Origin: [Bacillus] selenitireducens MLS10
GTDB taxonomy: Bacteria > Bacillota > Bacilli > Bacillales > Salisediminibacteriaceae
Assembly (NCBI RefSeq): GCF_000093085.1
Contig: NC_014219.1
Span: forward strand, 1,914,384 to 1,978,383
DNA length: 64,000 bases
Direction of reading: 5' to 3'
Both the position numbers and the translations under genes were made by a program. Shown piece by piece: positions 53,583-64,000 of the stretch (its first letter is position 1; each line of letters opens with the position of its first letter). The notes beneath the pieces are model-generated. The model made no database searches. It was not told the DNA's origin and worked only from the letters and a program-made list of their open reading frames with translations.

Positions 53583-54314
53583 ATGGCAGAAGCACCGGAG
53601 TATAAACGAATTGTCTTGAAATTGAGTGGCGAAGCGCTGGCAGGTGAACAGGGTTTTGGTATAGATCCTGACATGATTCAGTCTATTGCAGAACAGGTTC
53701 GTGATGTTGTGGATCATGGCGTTGAAGTAGCCATCATCGTAGGAGGAGGTAACATCTGGAGAGGGATTGCCGGAAGTGCGAAAGGCATGGACCGGGCTAC
53801 TGCAGATTACATGGGAATGCTTGCCACCGTGATGAATTCACTTGCGTTACAAGACAGCCTTGAAAACAACGGCGTCCAAACCAGGGTGCAATCCTCCATT
53901 GAAATGAGGCAGGTTGCAGAGCCCTACATACGAAGACGAGCAATTCGTCACTTGGAGAAAAAGCGAGTTGTGATTTTCGCCGCGGGTACCGGAAACCCTT
54001 TCTTTTCCACAGATACTACGGCTGCTTTAAGAGCTGCGGAAATTGAAGCGGATGTTATTTTAATGGCGAAAAACAACGTGGATGGCGTCTACAGTGCGGA
54101 CCCGTCTGTCGATGAATACGCTCAGAAATATGATAACCTGACGTATCTGGATTTGCTTAAGGATGGTCTCGCAGTGATGGATTCCACTGCATCTTCTTTA
54201 TGTATGGACAATAATATTCCACTTGTGGTATTCTCCATTTCAGAGAAAGGTAATATCGAACGCGCCGTAATGGGCGAGGAAATCGGAACGATAATTAGGG
54301 GGACTGAATCATGA
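53583..54314 (+). CDS. pyrH: Uridylate kinase PyrH
   Basis: UMP kinase makes UDP for nucleic acid and cell-wall synthesis. The 243-residue amino-acid-kinase-fold protein contains [21 protein letters not shown] (~8-28), [64 protein letters not shown] and [30 protein letters not shown] precedes the ATG. It overlaps frr by four bases (ATGA), typical for pyrH-frr. Confidence 0.97.
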   Translation: MAEAPEYKRIVLKLSGEALAGEQGFGIDPDMIQSIAEQVRDVVDHGVEVAIIVGGGNIWRGIAGSAKGMDRATADYMGMLATVMNSLALQDSLENNGVQTRVQSSIEMRQVAEPYIRRRAIRHLEKKRVVIFAAGTGNPFFSTDTTAALRAAEIEADVILMAKNNVDGVYSADPSVDEYAQKYDNLTYLDLLKDGLAVMDSTASSLCMDNNIPLVVFSISEKGNIERAVMGEEIGTIIRGTES

Positions 54315-54868
54315 CAAAAGCGGTATTGAAAAATGCTGAAGAACGGATGAACAAATCTCTTGAATCTTTTGGCCGTGAACTCGGATCTGTTCGCGCCGGT
54401 CGTGCCAATCCATCGATTCTTGACAGAGTTCAGGTTGAGTATTACGGGATGATGACACCATTGAATCAGCTTGCAACCATCAGTGTGCCTGAAGGACGGT
54501 TGCTTGTTGTTCAGCCGTTTGATAAATCAAGCCTTCCGGATATTGAAAAAGCGATTCAAAAAGCGGATCTTGGCCTGTCGCCAAGTAATGATGGGAACAT
54601 AATCCGGATTTCCATTCCTGCACTGACTGAAGAGCGAAGAAAAGAGCTCATAAAAGTGGTTGGCCGCTATGCAGAAGACGCAAAAGTGGCTGTTCGTAAC
54701 GTGCGTCGAGATGCGAACGATGAACTTAAGAAGCTTGAAAAGGACGGCGAGATGACTGAAGATGAACTTCGTCGCGGTCAAGACGATGTTCAAAAGCTCA
54801 CCGATGATTACATCAAGAAAATCGATGAGCGTGTCAAAGCAAAAGAAAATGATATTAAAGAAGTGTAA
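54311..54868 (+). CDS. frr: Ribosome recycling factor
   Basis: RRF, with EF-G, splits post-termination ribosomes. The 185-residue protein has the long three-helix bundle and conserved [29 protein letters not shown], the beta domain [17 protein letters not shown], and [22 protein letters not shown]. Overlaps pyrH. A terminator follows directly, before a 370-base gap. Confidence 0.97.
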   Translation: MTKAVLKNAEERMNKSLESFGRELGSVRAGRANPSILDRVQVEYYGMMTPLNQLATISVPEGRLLVVQPFDKSSLPDIEKAIQKADLGLSPSNDGNIIRISIPALTEERRKELIKVVGRYAEDAKVAVRNVRRDANDELKKLEKDGEMTEDELRRGQDDVQKLTDDYIKKIDERVKAKENDIKEV

Positions 54869-54880
54869 AATAAACACATG

Positions 54881-54910
54881 GAGGGTCCGTTTTGAACGGA
54901 CTCTTTTTAT
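54881..54910 (+). terminator. Intrinsic terminator after frr
   Basis: GTCCGTT (54885-54891) and AACGGAC (54895-54901) form a tight stem-loop followed by TCTTTTTA. It ends the pyrH-frr unit. Confidence 0.85.
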
Positions 54911-55285
54911 TTTTACTAAAGAAATGTTTAACTTTGTTAAAGGATTTAAGTGCAACTAAGGCTTTCATCATTAAAACCTGGCAACAAGCGAAGTTTTTTT
55001 ATGTTTCTTAAAGCTTCATGTTCAGCATGAATTTGAATGATTGATCTGCAAAAGAATGTGACATCACTTTTTACTCTGAGATTTAAAATGAAGGAATTCA
55101 AAGAATTTTCGTCTGAAGGTGATTCAAGAGGGCAGTTCATGATAGAATATAATGGGTTTCTATGATTTTGTAAATGCAATGAGTGTGTTTACAGGTCGTT
55201 CATTTCATAGATCAATTATAATAAAAGCTCGTTTGGGCTGCATATGAAACACATAAAATTGTAAATTGATGGGGGCTGTGCTCGT
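54911..55285 (+). other. AT-rich intergenic region before uppS
   Basis: About 375 bases between the frr terminator and uppS hold no convincing gene. TATAAT occurs at 55148-55153 and 55217-55222, each without a good -35 box at 17 bases (the best nearby is TTTACA at 55188-55193, 23 bases from the second). TTCATG and CATGAA (around 55015-55030) form a small hairpin. It is probably a long leader or promoter region for uppS-cdsA-dxr; nothing more can be supported. Confidence 0.5.
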
Positions 55286-56038
55286 ATGTTCAGTAAAACA
55301 AAACATGACCAGAGTGTCATGGAAAGAGACATTCAATTGGATAATATTCCAAAACATATTGCGATTATTATGGATGGGAATGGAAGGTGGGCGAAAAAAC
55401 GCGGGTTACCTAGAGTAGCCGGTCACAGGGAAGGAATGAATACGATCCGAAGAACCGTCAGGCAGGCCAATAAATATGGTGTGAAGATCCTGACGCTATA
55501 CGCATTTTCAACGGAAAATTGGAAAAGGCCGAGACCTGAAGTAGAGTTCCTGATGCGCTTGCCGGAACGTTTTTTGTCGAAAGAGCTGCCTGAACTGATT
55601 GAACAGAATGTCAGGGTGCGTATAACCGGCGAGAAAGATAAGTTGCCTGAATACACGAAGCGAGCGGTGGAGAAAGCCGTGGCAGAGACCGCTCATAACG
55701 ATGGACTGATTCTGAATTTTGCGCTAAACTATGGAAGCCGCTCAGAAATGATTCAGGGTATTCAGTCGATCTGCAGAGACGTGAAAGATAATAATCTGTC
55801 GATAGATGAGATTGATGAAGCCTGTTTTACTGGCCGGCTTATGACGCACGATCTGGATGATCCGGATCTCTTAATCCGGACGAGCGGGGAAATCCGCTTG
55901 AGTAACTTTATGCTCTGGCAGCTTGCATATGCAGAGTTTTGGTTCACGAATGTTTTGTGGCCTGATTTCAAAGAAGACGATTTCCAAGAGGCGATCCTGG
56001 TTTATCAGAACCGGCAGCGCCGATATGGTGGTGTGTAA
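55286..56038 (+). CDS. uppS: Undecaprenyl diphosphate synthase
   Basis: UppS makes the C55 lipid carrier for peptidoglycan and teichoic acid by cis-condensation of isopentenyl diphosphate. The 250-residue protein has the catalytic Asp in IAIIMDGNGRWAKKRGLPRVAGHREGM (~30-56), YAFSTENWKRPRPEV, NFALNYGSRSEM and the C-terminal RTSGEIRLSNFMLWQ with PDF. ATG 55286 follows GATGGGGGCTGTGCTCGT. cdsA follows after 15 bases. Confidence 0.96.
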   Translation: MFSKTKHDQSVMERDIQLDNIPKHIAIIMDGNGRWAKKRGLPRVAGHREGMNTIRRTVRQANKYGVKILTLYAFSTENWKRPRPEVEFLMRLPERFLSKELPELIEQNVRVRITGEKDKLPEYTKRAVEKAVAETAHNDGLILNFALNYGSRSEMIQGIQSICRDVKDNNLSIDEIDEACFTGRLMTHDLDDPDLLIRTSGEIRLSNFMLWQLAYAEFWFTNVLWPDFKEDDFQEAILVYQNRQRRYGGV

Positions 56039-56053
56039 GGGAGGAAAACGATC

Positions 56054-56845
56054 ATGAAAGAACGGGTATTAACCGGCGTCATTGCGGGTGCCGGCTTTTT
56101 GGGGATCATCATTCTGGGTGGCCATTTATTTGCTGCGGTGATTTTTCTTGTTGCAACAGTTGCGATGAAAGAGTTACTTGCCATGAAGGAGATTCAAACA
56201 TTTACTGCAAGAGCTTTTGTGGGTTTTTTTCTCATGTGGCTTCTGTTTATTCCCGAGCCATACATAAATGTTGAATGGATTCCGTTTGAGCGGGCTGAAC
56301 TGTTTTTACTGATGATTATTGTACTCTTAGCCCTTACGGTATTATCAAGAAATAAATGGACCTTTGATGATGCCGGATTTACAGTGCTTGCTTCTGTATA
56401 TGTAGGCTACGGTTTTCATTTTTTTCATTATACAAGAACGATCGAGGATGGGTTGCTCTTTGTCTTTTTAATATTGATCCTGGTCTGGTCAACGGATTCA
56501 GGAGCATATTTTGCAGGACGAAAATTCGGCAAGCGTAAATTATCGCCTTCAATCAGTCCAAAAAAGACCATTGAAGGTTCTCTCGGCGGGGTAATTCTGG
56601 CGATTATAATGGGTTCTGTTTTTATGCTGATATTCCCTCTGTTTGCGAACTGGTTTGTTGCCGTGTTGTTCATGCTGACCGTGTCACTCGTTGGTCAGCT
56701 TGGAGATCTTGTTGAATCAGCGTTCAAACGTCATTATGCCGTTAAAGATTCGGGTAACGTTTTACCTGGTCACGGTGGTATTCTCGACCGCTTTGACAGC
56801 TTGATGTTCGTCATGCCGATCATTTATCTGCTGGGTTTTATCTGA
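56054..56845 (+). CDS. cdsA: Phosphatidate cytidylyltransferase
   Basis: CdsA converts phosphatidic acid and CTP to CDP-diacylglycerol, the phospholipid branch point. The 263-residue polytopic membrane protein (about seven or eight hydrophobic segments) carries WSTDSGAYFAGRKFGKRKLSPSISPKKTIEGSLGG and the C-terminal signature ESAFKRHYAVKDSGNVLPGHGGILDRFDSL. Typical length. It belongs to the uppS-cdsA-dxr-rseP unit. Confidence 0.96.
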   Translation: MKERVLTGVIAGAGFLGIIILGGHLFAAVIFLVATVAMKELLAMKEIQTFTARAFVGFFLMWLLFIPEPYINVEWIPFERAELFLLMIIVLLALTVLSRNKWTFDDAGFTVLASVYVGYGFHFFHYTRTIEDGLLFVFLILILVWSTDSGAYFAGRKFGKRKLSPSISPKKTIEGSLGGVILAIIMGSVFMLIFPLFANWFVAVLFMLTVSLVGQLGDLVESAFKRHYAVKDSGNVLPGHGGILDRFDSLMFVMPIIYLLGFI

Positions 56846-56955
56846 TCCCTTATCAAACAGTTGCAAAGCACGAGTGTTAGCCATAAAACTCGGGAAATCT
56901 TGCATGGTAACAGTCATGAAAGCAGTTTAAATTTATTCAGAAACAGGTGTTGATT

Positions 56956-58101
56956 ATGAAACGGATAACATTACTAGGTTCCACCGGTTCAATCGGGACG
57001 CAAACATTGGAAGTATTGCGTTCAAATCCGGATAAGTTTCAGCTTGGGGCAATGAGTTTCGGTACGAATGTTGATCTCGGGGCCAAACAGGCGAATGAGT
57101 TTAAGCCATCTGTGATTTGCACAGGTGACCAGACTGCGGCTGATCAGCTGAGAGGCAAACTTCACTACCAGGCAGAGATCCTGTTCGGGTTAGATGGTCT
57201 GACTGAAGTAGCAGTGTCAGAGGCGGACATGCTCGTCAATGCTGTAATGGGAAGAGTCGGTTTGGAACCGACACTGAAGGCTATTGAATCCGGGATTGAT
57301 GTTGCAATTGCCAACAAAGAAACACTTGTAACGGCAGGACATCTGGTAACTGAGGCGGCTGAAAAACAGGGAGTCTCCCTTTTGCCCGTCGACAGCGAAC
57401 ATTCGGCTATTTATCAGTGTCTTCATGGAAATGTAGACAAGGAAGTTTCGCAGCTTATCCTGACAGCTTCAGGAGGAAGCTTCAGAGATTATAAGCGTTC
57501 TGATCTTGAAAATGTTACAGTGGATCAGGCATTGAATCATCCAAATTGGTCGATGGGGGCGAAAATAACGATTGATTCTGCTTCAATGATGAATAAAGGA
57601 CTTGAAGTCATTGAGGCGAAATGGCTCTTTAATATGTCTTATGACAAGATCAGTGTGATTCAGCACAGAGAAAGCATCGTTCATTCGATGGTGGAATACG
57701 TTGACGGCAGCGTCCTTGCACACATGGGAACCCCGGATATGAAAGTGCCGATTCAATATGCACTTTCCCATCCCGAACGACTTGCTTTGCAGGGGGGACA
57801 AAGGTTAAAATTATGGGAAGTTGGAAAGCTTCATTTTGAAGAAATGGATTACGAAAGGTTCAGGCTGCTGAAACTTGCTTTTGATGCGGGACGTGCCGGT
57901 GGAACTGCGCCGACGGTACTCAACGCAGCCAATGAAGCGGCCGTTGATCTGTTCTTGAATCGCAAGATCTCATTTCTTGATATCGAAACGATCGTTGAGC
58001 GGGCGCTGAATGACCATCAAACAAGTCAGAATCCTCCGCTCGAGGAGATTATCGAAGTGGATCGTTCAGTACGCTCCGCAGTTCTGGCTGATTTAACATA
58101 A
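56956..58101 (+). CDS. dxr: 1-deoxy-D-xylulose 5-phosphate reductoisomerase
   Basis: DXR (IspC) forms methylerythritol phosphate with NADPH, the committed step of the non-mevalonate isoprenoid pathway that feeds UppS. The 381-residue protein has the dinucleotide motif [16 protein letters not shown] (~5-20), [33 protein letters not shown] and [21 protein letters not shown] 56956 follows CAGGTGTTGATT; the frame open from 56947 adds three residues without a better site. rseP starts 13 bases downstream. Confidence 0.96.
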   Translation: MKRITLLGSTGSIGTQTLEVLRSNPDKFQLGAMSFGTNVDLGAKQANEFKPSVICTGDQTAADQLRGKLHYQAEILFGLDGLTEVAVSEADMLVNAVMGRVGLEPTLKAIESGIDVAIANKETLVTAGHLVTEAAEKQGVSLLPVDSEHSAIYQCLHGNVDKEVSQLILTASGGSFRDYKRSDLENVTVDQALNHPNWSMGAKITIDSASMMNKGLEVIEAKWLFNMSYDKISVIQHRESIVHSMVEYVDGSVLAHMGTPDMKVPIQYALSHPERLALQGGQRLKLWEVGKLHFEEMDYERFRLLKLAFDAGRAGGTAPTVLNAANEAAVDLFLNRKISFLDIETIVERALNDHQTSQNPPLEEIIEVDRSVRSAVLADLT

Positions 58102-58114
58102 GAGGGTGGAAAAT

Positions 58115-59371
58115 TTGAATACATTTATTGCTGTAATAGTTATTTTTGCTGTACTGGTATCCATTCATGAATGGGGACATCTGGTATTTGCAAAGCGTGC
58201 CGGTATTCTGTGCCGGGAATTTGCCATTGGCTTTGGGCCGAAGCTGTTTTCGTTTCAACGTAACGAAACGGTCTATACGATCAGGGCGTTTCCTTTGGGC
58301 GGCTTTGTCCGAATGGCCGGTGAAGATCCGGAAATGATTCAAATCAAGCCCGGGTACGAAATAGGACTGAAATACGATGAACAAGGTAAGGTAAATGAAA
58401 TCATTGTGAATAACAAATCGAAACACCCGGATTGCGAAATTCTCCAGGTTGAGCATATCGACCTTGAACATGAACTCGTCATCAGCGGTTACATCAATGA
58501 TGAAGAATTTGTCAGTTTGGACGTCGATGAGAAGGCCTTTTATATTTATGACGAGAAACCGACACAGATTGCACCTTACAACCGTCAGTTTGCATCAAAA
58601 TCTGTCGGCAAACGTGCCATGGCTATTTTTGCAGGTCCTCTAATGAACTTTGTGCTTGCAGTCATTGCGTTTATCGCCTATGCGTTGATCGCAGGGATGC
58701 CGACGGAAGAAGCCGTTGTGGGCGACTTGACGGATGACGGTGTGGCAATCGAAGCCGGGCTAGAAACCGGGGACCGGATTGTTGAAATTGAGGGTAATCC
58801 GGTATCGGACTGGTTTGAAATGACCGAAGAGATTCAGACGAGACCCGATCAGGAAGTCACTTTTGTCGTGGAGCGGAATGGGGAAACTTTTGACGTATCT
58901 ATGGTGACACAGGTCAGAGAAGGTCCGGATGAGATGGAACAGGGTGTCATCGGTGTCTATCCGCCAATGGAGCGGAGTGTGACAGATGCGATATTGTTTG
59001 GTTTTACCCAAACGTATGAAACAACAATCCTGATTATTGAAGCACTTGGGATGCTTGTTACCGGGCAGTTTTCACTTGACGCACTTGCTGGTCCTGTAGG
59101 GATTTATGAATACACAGGCGAAGTCGTTGCCATGGGATTACTGATCCTGTTCCAGTGGACCGCGATACTCAGTGTAAATCTCGGGATCATCAATTTACTG
59201 CCGTTGCCGGCACTTGATGGCGGAAGGCTCCTTTTTATCGGTCTTGAGGCAGTCCGGGGAAAACCTGTGGACCCTCAAAAAGAAGGAATGGTCCATTTTA
59301 TCGGCTTTGCACTGCTTATGCTCCTTGTTCTTGCCGTTACGTGGAATGATATTAACAGGCTCTTCATGTAA
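58115..59371 (+). CDS. rseP: Site-2 metalloprotease RseP (RasP)
   Basis: RasP is an intramembrane zinc protease that cleaves anti-sigma factors and remnant signal peptides. The ~418-residue protein has the zinc motif HEWGH at residues 18-22 in the first transmembrane segment, FGPKLFSF and [13 protein letters not shown], a single PDZ domain (~200-285), and the third zinc ligand in [15 protein letters not shown]. The TTG 58115 start follows AGAGGGTGGAAAA by 8 bases and matches the family N-terminus MNT.IA; GTG 58106 in the same frame is inside the site. Confidence 0.94.
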   Translation: MNTFIAVIVIFAVLVSIHEWGHLVFAKRAGILCREFAIGFGPKLFSFQRNETVYTIRAFPLGGFVRMAGEDPEMIQIKPGYEIGLKYDEQGKVNEIIVNNKSKHPDCEILQVEHIDLEHELVISGYINDEEFVSLDVDEKAFYIYDEKPTQIAPYNRQFASKSVGKRAMAIFAGPLMNFVLAVIAFIAYALIAGMPTEEAVVGDLTDDGVAIEAGLETGDRIVEIEGNPVSDWFEMTEEIQTRPDQEVTFVVERNGETFDVSMVTQVREGPDEMEQGVIGVYPPMERSVTDAILFGFTQTYETTILIIEALGMLVTGQFSLDALAGPVGIYEYTGEVVAMGLLILFQWTAILSVNLGIINLLPLPALDGGRLLFIGLEAVRGKPVDPQKEGMVHFIGFALLMLLVLAVTWNDINRLFM

Positions 59372-59417
59372 ACAGATTATGGATATTATGACATTTTAAC
59401 AAAGGTGGCTGTTATCA

Positions 59418-61121
59418 ATGAGACAACGAACATATTTATCTCCAACATTACGTGACATTCCAAGCGATGCTGACGTTGTGAGTCATCAGCTTATGCTCAG
59501 AGCGGGCCTGATTCGCCAAAGCACTTCAGGCGTTTATTCTTTCCTGCCGTTAGGCTACAAAGTCCTTCAGAAAGTGGAAGCGATTGTCAGAGAGGAAATG
59601 GATCGTGCCGGTGCTCAGGAGATGTTTATGCCTTCCATTCAGCCGGCTGAACTCTGGCAAGAGTCCGGCAGATGGGACGATTACGGTGCTGAACTGATGC
59701 GGTTTAAAGATCGTCACCAGCGTGAATTTGCTTTGGGTCCGACACATGAAGAGGTCATTACAGCCATCGTGCGTGACGATATCCGCTCTTATAAGGAATT
59801 GCCAATGACGCTGTATCAGATTCAAACAAAATTCCGTGATGAGCGGAGACCGCGCTTTGGCGTATTGAGAGGGCGGGAATTTCTTATGAAAGACGCGTAT
59901 TCTTTCGATGTCGACTTCGAAGGACTTGATCAAAGCTATGATCAAATGTATGAAGCCTATAAAAAAGTCTTTACCCGCTGCGATTTGAACTTCCGAGCAG
60001 TTGTCGCTGATTCTGGTGCCATGGGTGGTAAAGACACTCACGAGTTTATGGTTCTCTCAAGTATCGGAGAAGACACGATTGCCTACTCGGATGAGTCTGA
60101 ATATGCTGCGAATATTGAAATTGCTGAAGTGAACGTGCGTTATAAACCATCAGACGAGGCAGAAAAACCTTTGCAAAAAGTCGATACACCTGATCAGAAA
60201 ACCATTGAACAGGTTGGCGCATACCTGAATGCTGACGCTACGAAATGCATCAAGGCCATGCTCTTTAATGTCGACGATCAACCGGTACTCGCTCTTGTTC
60301 GTGGTGATCATGAAGTCAATGATATTAAGATCAAGCATCTATTTGATGCAAGAAGCGTTGAACTTGCGACTGAAGAAGAAACGGTCAAATGGATGCGTGC
60401 TGATTTTGGCTATCTTGGGCCGGTCCATGTTCCGGAAGGTGTAACGGTTGTTGGTGATCCTGCTGTTTCGGTTATGAGGAATCTGATATGCGGTGCCAAT
60501 GAGGCCGATAAACATTATACAAATGTGAATCCAAATCGTGATTTCACGTTTGATAAGGTTTCGGATATCCGTATGATTCAAGAAGGTGATCCGTCACCTG
60601 ATGGTAAAGGAACAATCCGATTCAAAGAAGGGATCGAAGTTGGACATGTCTTTAAACTCGGCACGAAGTACAGTGAAGCATTAGGGGCCACTGTACTCGA
60701 CGATCAGGGAAAGGCTCGTCCGATCGTGATGGGTTCTTATGGCATCGGCGTATCAAGAACGGTCGCAGCCATTATAGAAGAGCATCATGATGAAGATGGG
60801 ATTATTTGGCCACTGAGTGTGGCGCCTTTTCAGGCGCATCTGATTCCTGTGAATATCAAGCAGGATGAGCAAAAAGCACTTGCGGAGTCCCTGTATACTG
60901 AACTTCAGGAAAGCGGTCTTGACATTCTGTTTGATGACCGTCAGGAGCGTCCCGGAGTCAAGTTTAAAGACAGTGACCTCCTTGGGCTGCCAATCCGCGT
61001 CACAATTGGTAAGAAAGCCGGAGAAGGAATCGTTGAAGTGAAATACAGAAAGTCCGGTGAAACCGTTGAGGTACATCGTGATGATTTGAAGAATACCATT
61101 CTTGAATATGTTAATCGGTAA
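59418..61121 (+). CDS. proS: Prolyl-tRNA synthetase (bacterial type, with editing domain)
   Basis: ProS charges tRNA-Pro. The 567-residue length marks the bacterial form with an INS editing domain (~225-405). Class II motifs are visible: motif 1 near [21 protein letters not shown], motif 2 [29 protein letters not shown], and motif 3 [17 protein letters not shown], followed by the anticodon-binding domain ([12 protein letters not shown]). AAAGGTGGCTGTTATCA precedes ATG 59418. It is followed by polC. Confidence 0.97.
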   Translation: MRQRTYLSPTLRDIPSDADVVSHQLMLRAGLIRQSTSGVYSFLPLGYKVLQKVEAIVREEMDRAGAQEMFMPSIQPAELWQESGRWDDYGAELMRFKDRHQREFALGPTHEEVITAIVRDDIRSYKELPMTLYQIQTKFRDERRPRFGVLRGREFLMKDAYSFDVDFEGLDQSYDQMYEAYKKVFTRCDLNFRAVVADSGAMGGKDTHEFMVLSSIGEDTIAYSDESEYAANIEIAEVNVRYKPSDEAEKPLQKVDTPDQKTIEQVGAYLNADATKCIKAMLFNVDDQPVLALVRGDHEVNDIKIKHLFDARSVELATEEETVKWMRADFGYLGPVHVPEGVTVVGDPAVSVMRNLICGANEADKHYTNVNPNRDFTFDKVSDIRMIQEGDPSPDGKGTIRFKEGIEVGHVFKLGTKYSEALGATVLDDQGKARPIVMGSYGIGVSRTVAAIIEEHHDEDGIIWPLSVAPFQAHLIPVNIKQDEQKALAESLYTELQESGLDILFDDRQERPGVKFKDSDLLGLPIRVTIGKKAGEGIVEVKYRKSGETVEVHRDDLKNTILEYVNR

Positions 61122-61126
61122 TCATG

Positions 61127-61154
61127 ATGGTATCCTGCTGCGGCAGGATACCAT
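61127..61154 (+). terminator. Hairpin between proS and polC
   Basis: ATGGTATCCTGC (61127-61138) and GCAGGATACCAT (61143-61154) are perfect 12-base arms around TGCG, five bases after the proS stop. Only TTTCC follows, so termination may be partial. Confidence 0.6.
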
Positions 61155-61237
61155 TTCCATTCACGTTTAGCGCTATACCCGTACTGAGTAGGCTCTGTGT
61201 ATGGATTCTCTGATATTCATGAAATGAGGAGGCTATT

Positions 61238-64000
61238 ATGGAAACAGATCTAGCGGTCCGTAAAGAACGATTTGACTTACTGATGGATCAGGTTCAGATG
61301 CCGGAGGATATTCGGGAACGGTTTCTTCGGGATGGCTGGATTGAGTCATTGACCGTACATAAAAAAGAACGCAAATGGCTGTTTCGTTTTCGATTGAGCG
61401 TACCCATGACAAAGGAGGCTTATGAGCGATTCTCTGCCAAGCTGATTCATGGACTGTCACATATTGCCGATGTGCAATTTATGCTGACATATGAAGAAGA
61501 CATTCATTCGCTATCCCTTGCTAAAGAGTATTGGCCGTTGTATGTGGAACGGTTACGATCCTATACAAACGGTTTGATCCACCGCTTGGAGAACCAGGTA
61601 CCAGAATCCGACGGAAAGAAATTGATAATTTCTGTTCAAAATGAAACGGAAAAGGAAATGATGGAACGTCGAATTATGGAACCTCTTCAAACGTTGTCCG
61701 AAATATTTGGCTTTCAGGGCGTTTTATGGGGTGTAGCTGTTCACGAATCGAAGGAAGAGATGCAGCGCTTTCGAGAAGAACGTGTCCAGGAAGACCAGCT
61801 CGAAGTCGTTGAGGCGATGAAGGAGAAGAGAAAGCAGGAAGACTTAGCGAAAGATATGCAAGAGAAGCATGCCATTACTCATGGCACCCGTATTAAGGAT
61901 GACCCGCGACCACTGAAAGAGATTGTGGAGGAAGAGAAACGGTTTACCGCCCAAGGACTGGTGTTTGATGCAGAAACCAGAGAGTTGAAAAGCGGTCGGA
62001 CATTGTTAACATTTAAAATTACCGACTACACGGATTCCATTTCGGTGAAAATGTTCTCCAATGATAAAGAAGATCTCCCGGTGTTTGAAGCGATTAAAAA
62101 AGGGATTTGGCTTAAAGTGCGGGGACCGGTGCAGTACGACACCTTCAGCAGGGATTTTGCGATGATGGCAAGGGATCTTGAACAGGTCAAGCCCGTTGAA
62201 AGACAGGACACTGCACCAGAAGGTGAAAAACGTGTGGAACTCCATATGCATTCAACGATGAGTCAAATGGATGCTGTGACGAACGTCGGACGATATGTGG
62301 AACAGGCAAAAAAATGGGGACATCACGCTATTGCCATCACCGATCATGCTGGTGCCCAGGCTTTTCCTGAAGCATACAGTGCAGGGAAGAAGAATGGGAT
62401 AAAAATCATTTACGGAGTTGAAGCCAATCTTGTTGATGATGGTGTGCCGATTGCGTACCATCCATCAGACCGCGACCTTATGGAAGATACGTATGTTGTA
62501 TTTGACGTGGAAACAACAGGGCTTTCAGCCGTTTATAATACAATCATTGAACTTGCTGCTGTTAAAGTGCAGGGTGGCGAGATCATTGACCGGTTTGAAT
62601 CCTTTGCAAATCCGCATGAACCTCTGAGTCCAACGATCATTGATCTGACCGGGATCACCGACGATATGGTGGCTGATGCACCTGAGATCCATGATGTCCT
62701 GAAGGATTTCAAAGCATGGTGCGGCAATGATATACTCGTCGCTCATAATGCAGCGTTTGATATGGCTTTTCTTGACGCAGGTTATCAGAAGGCTGGCATG
62801 GACAAAGCGGCAAATCCGGTCATTGACACATTGGAAATGGGGCGAATGCTTTACCCGACATTCAAAAATTACCGGCTGAATACATTATGTAAGAAATTCA
62901 ATATTGAGCTTGTCTCGCATCACCGGGCGATCTACGATGCGGAAGCGACGGGGCATCTGCTCTGGAAAATGGTCAGGGACGCTGTGGAAAAAGGGATTAC
63001 CACTCACAGTGCGCTTAATGATCAGTCGTCTCCTGATGATTACAAAAAACAGCGGCCGAATCATTGTACGATCTATGCCAAAAACGCTGAAGGTTTGAAA
63101 AATTTATATAAACTTGTCTCAAAAGCGCATATCGATTATTTCTTCCGTGTTCCGAGACTTCCGAAATCGGTTCTTGTCGAACACCGGGAAGGCCTTTTGA
63201 TCGGATCCGCCTGTGATCAGGGTGAAGTATTTGACGGGTTGATGCAAAAGGCACCTGAGGAAGTGGAGTCAACGGCTGCATTCTATGATTTCCTCGAAGT
63301 GATGCCGCCTTCCAACTACCAGCATCTGATTGAAAAAGAAATCATTCGCGATGAACTTGAGCTGAAGTCGGTGATCAAAAATCTGATTAAACTCGGTGAG
63401 ACGGTCAATAAACCGGTTGTTGCCACCGGGAATGTTCACTATTTGAATGAGGAGGATCACGTCTACCGCAAAATTCTTATTGCCAGTCAGGGAGGGGCAA
63501 ATCCACTGAACCGGATTACGCTGCCAAAGGTGCATTTCCGGACAACCAATGAGATGCTTGATTGTTTTTCCTTTTTGTCGGAAGAGAAACGTCAGGAAAT
63601 CGTGGTCACGAATTCAAGGAAAATCGCCGATGAAATCGATGAAATCAAACCGATTCCGGATGACCTCTATACCCCTCATATCGAGGGCGCGGATGAGGAA
63701 ATGAGACAGATGTGTTACGACCGTGCGAAAAGCATTTATGGCGATCCTTTACCGGAACTTGTGGAGAAACGGCTTGAGAAGGAATTGACAAGTATCATCT
63801 CCAACGGGTTCTCCGTTATTTATCTGATCTCTCAGAAGCTCGTCAAAAAATCTTTGGACGACGGTTACCTTGTCGGCTCCCGGGGATCCGTCGGCTCAAG
63901 CTTCGTGGCCACGATGACGGAAATTACGGAAGTCAATCCATTACCGCCTCACTATGTATGTCCGAGCTGTCAGTATTCGTATTTTTTCAACGACGGTTCT
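61238..64000 (+). CDS. polC: DNA polymerase III alpha subunit PolC, N-terminal part (runs off window)
   Basis: PolC is the replicative polymerase of low-GC Gram-positives, with proofreading built in. ATG 61238 (after GAGGAGGCTATT) opens a frame that stays open for 921 codons to the window end; family members are ~1430-1440 residues, so about a third is missing. Visible in order: the N-terminal helical region, an OB-fold domain (~230-320), the PHP domain start VELHMHSTMSQMDAVTN (~332), the inserted DEDDh exonuclease VVFDVETTGL (~420) with HNAAFDMAFLD and HHRAIYDAEATGHLL, the rest of PHP, polymerase-domain start GSRGSVGSSFVATMTEITEVNPLPPHY, and the first zinc-finger cysteines (CPSC, ~907). Confidence 0.96.
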   Translation, partial: METDLAVRKERFDLLMDQVQMPEDIRERFLRDGWIESLTVHKKERKWLFRFRLSVPMTKEAYERFSAKLIHGLSHIADVQFMLTYEEDIHSLSLAKEYWPLYVERLRSYTNGLIHRLENQVPESDGKKLIISVQNETEKEMMERRIMEPLQTLSEIFGFQGVLWGVAVHESKEEMQRFREERVQEDQLEVVEAMKEKRKQEDLAKDMQEKHAITHGTRIKDDPRPLKEIVEEEKRFTAQGLVFDAETRELKSGRTLLTFKITDYTDSISVKMFSNDKEDLPVFEAIKKGIWLKVRGPVQYDTFSRDFAMMARDLEQVKPVERQDTAPEGEKRVELHMHSTMSQMDAVTNVGRYVEQAKKWGHHAIAITDHAGAQAFPEAYSAGKKNGIKIIYGVEANLVDDGVPIAYHPSDRDLMEDTYVVFDVETTGLSAVYNTIIELAAVKVQGGEIIDRFESFANPHEPLSPTIIDLTGITDDMVADAPEIHDVLKDFKAWCGNDILVAHNAAFDMAFLDAGYQKAGMDKAANPVIDTLEMGRMLYPTFKNYRLNTLCKKFNIELVSHHRAIYDAEATGHLLWKMVRDAVEKGITTHSALNDQSSPDDYKKQRPNHCTIYAKNAEGLKNLYKLVSKAHIDYFFRVPRLPKSVLVEHREGLLIGSACDQGEVFDGLMQKAPEEVESTAAFYDFLEVMPPSNYQHLIEKEIIRDELELKSVIKNLIKLGETVNKPVVATGNVHYLNEEDHVYRKILIASQGGANPLNRITLPKVHFRTTNEMLDCFSFLSEEKRQEIVVTNSRKIADEIDEIKPIPDDLYTPHIEGADEEMRQMCYDRAKSIYGDPLPELVEKRLEKELTSIISNGFSVIYLISQKLVKKSLDDGYLVGSRGSVGSSFVATMTEITEVNPLPPHYVCPSCQYSYFFNDGS

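Overview
The window is a stretch of chromosome from a Bacillaceae-type Firmicute. The evidence is near-complete synteny with the Bacillus subtilis smc-to-polC region, strong AGGAGG ribosome binding sites with frequent GTG and TTG starts, a Gram-positive PolC with a built-in exonuclease, and CodY, SwrB, SwrD and the FliY-type switch protein. Many proteins are acidic, which would fit a salt- or alkali-tolerant species, but that is inference. All recognised genes lie on the + strand. No tRNA, rRNA, CRISPR array, insertion sequence or prophage was seen.

Layout. (1) 1-4000: the 3' part of smc, ftsY, ylxM and ffh (chromosome condensation and the SRP pathway). (2) 4100-9500: rpsP, khpA, ylqD, rimM, trmD, rplS, a type I signal peptidase, rbgA and rnhB (ribosome and tRNA maturation). 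(3) 9470-11600: a Gln-rich FliK-like protein (YlqG type) and a small FlhB C-domain homologue (YlqH type). (4) 11850-21080: sucCD, dprA, topA, xerC, hslV, hslU and codY. (5) 21350-51650: one long fla/che cluster from flgB to swrB, covering basal body, export apparatus, hook, switch, chemotaxis core and sigma-D. (6) 51800-64000: rpsB, tsf, pyrH, frr, uppS, cdsA, dxr, rseP, proS and the first 921 codons of polC.

Gene order follows B. subtilis closely, so departures stand out. flhF carries an in-frame amber codon just before its GTPase P-loop. trmFO is missing between topA and xerC. The hook gene flgE has a low-GC central segment unlike its flanks. A strong hairpin followed by a promoter-like sequence separates fliE from fliF. 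Small unrecognised proteins and a FapA/DUF342 protein sit around sigD. Two ribosomal-protein promoters share an identical 12-mer at their -35 region, and sucCD has a palindromic operator candidate overlapping its -35 box.

I did not find an obviously new multi-gene system. The best leads are the interrupted flhF, the YlqG/YlqH pair that mirrors the FliK/FlhB switch, and the possible internal transcription break in the fla/che operon. Coordinates were counted by hand from the sequence. Family assignments come from motif recognition and remembered homologues, without database searches.
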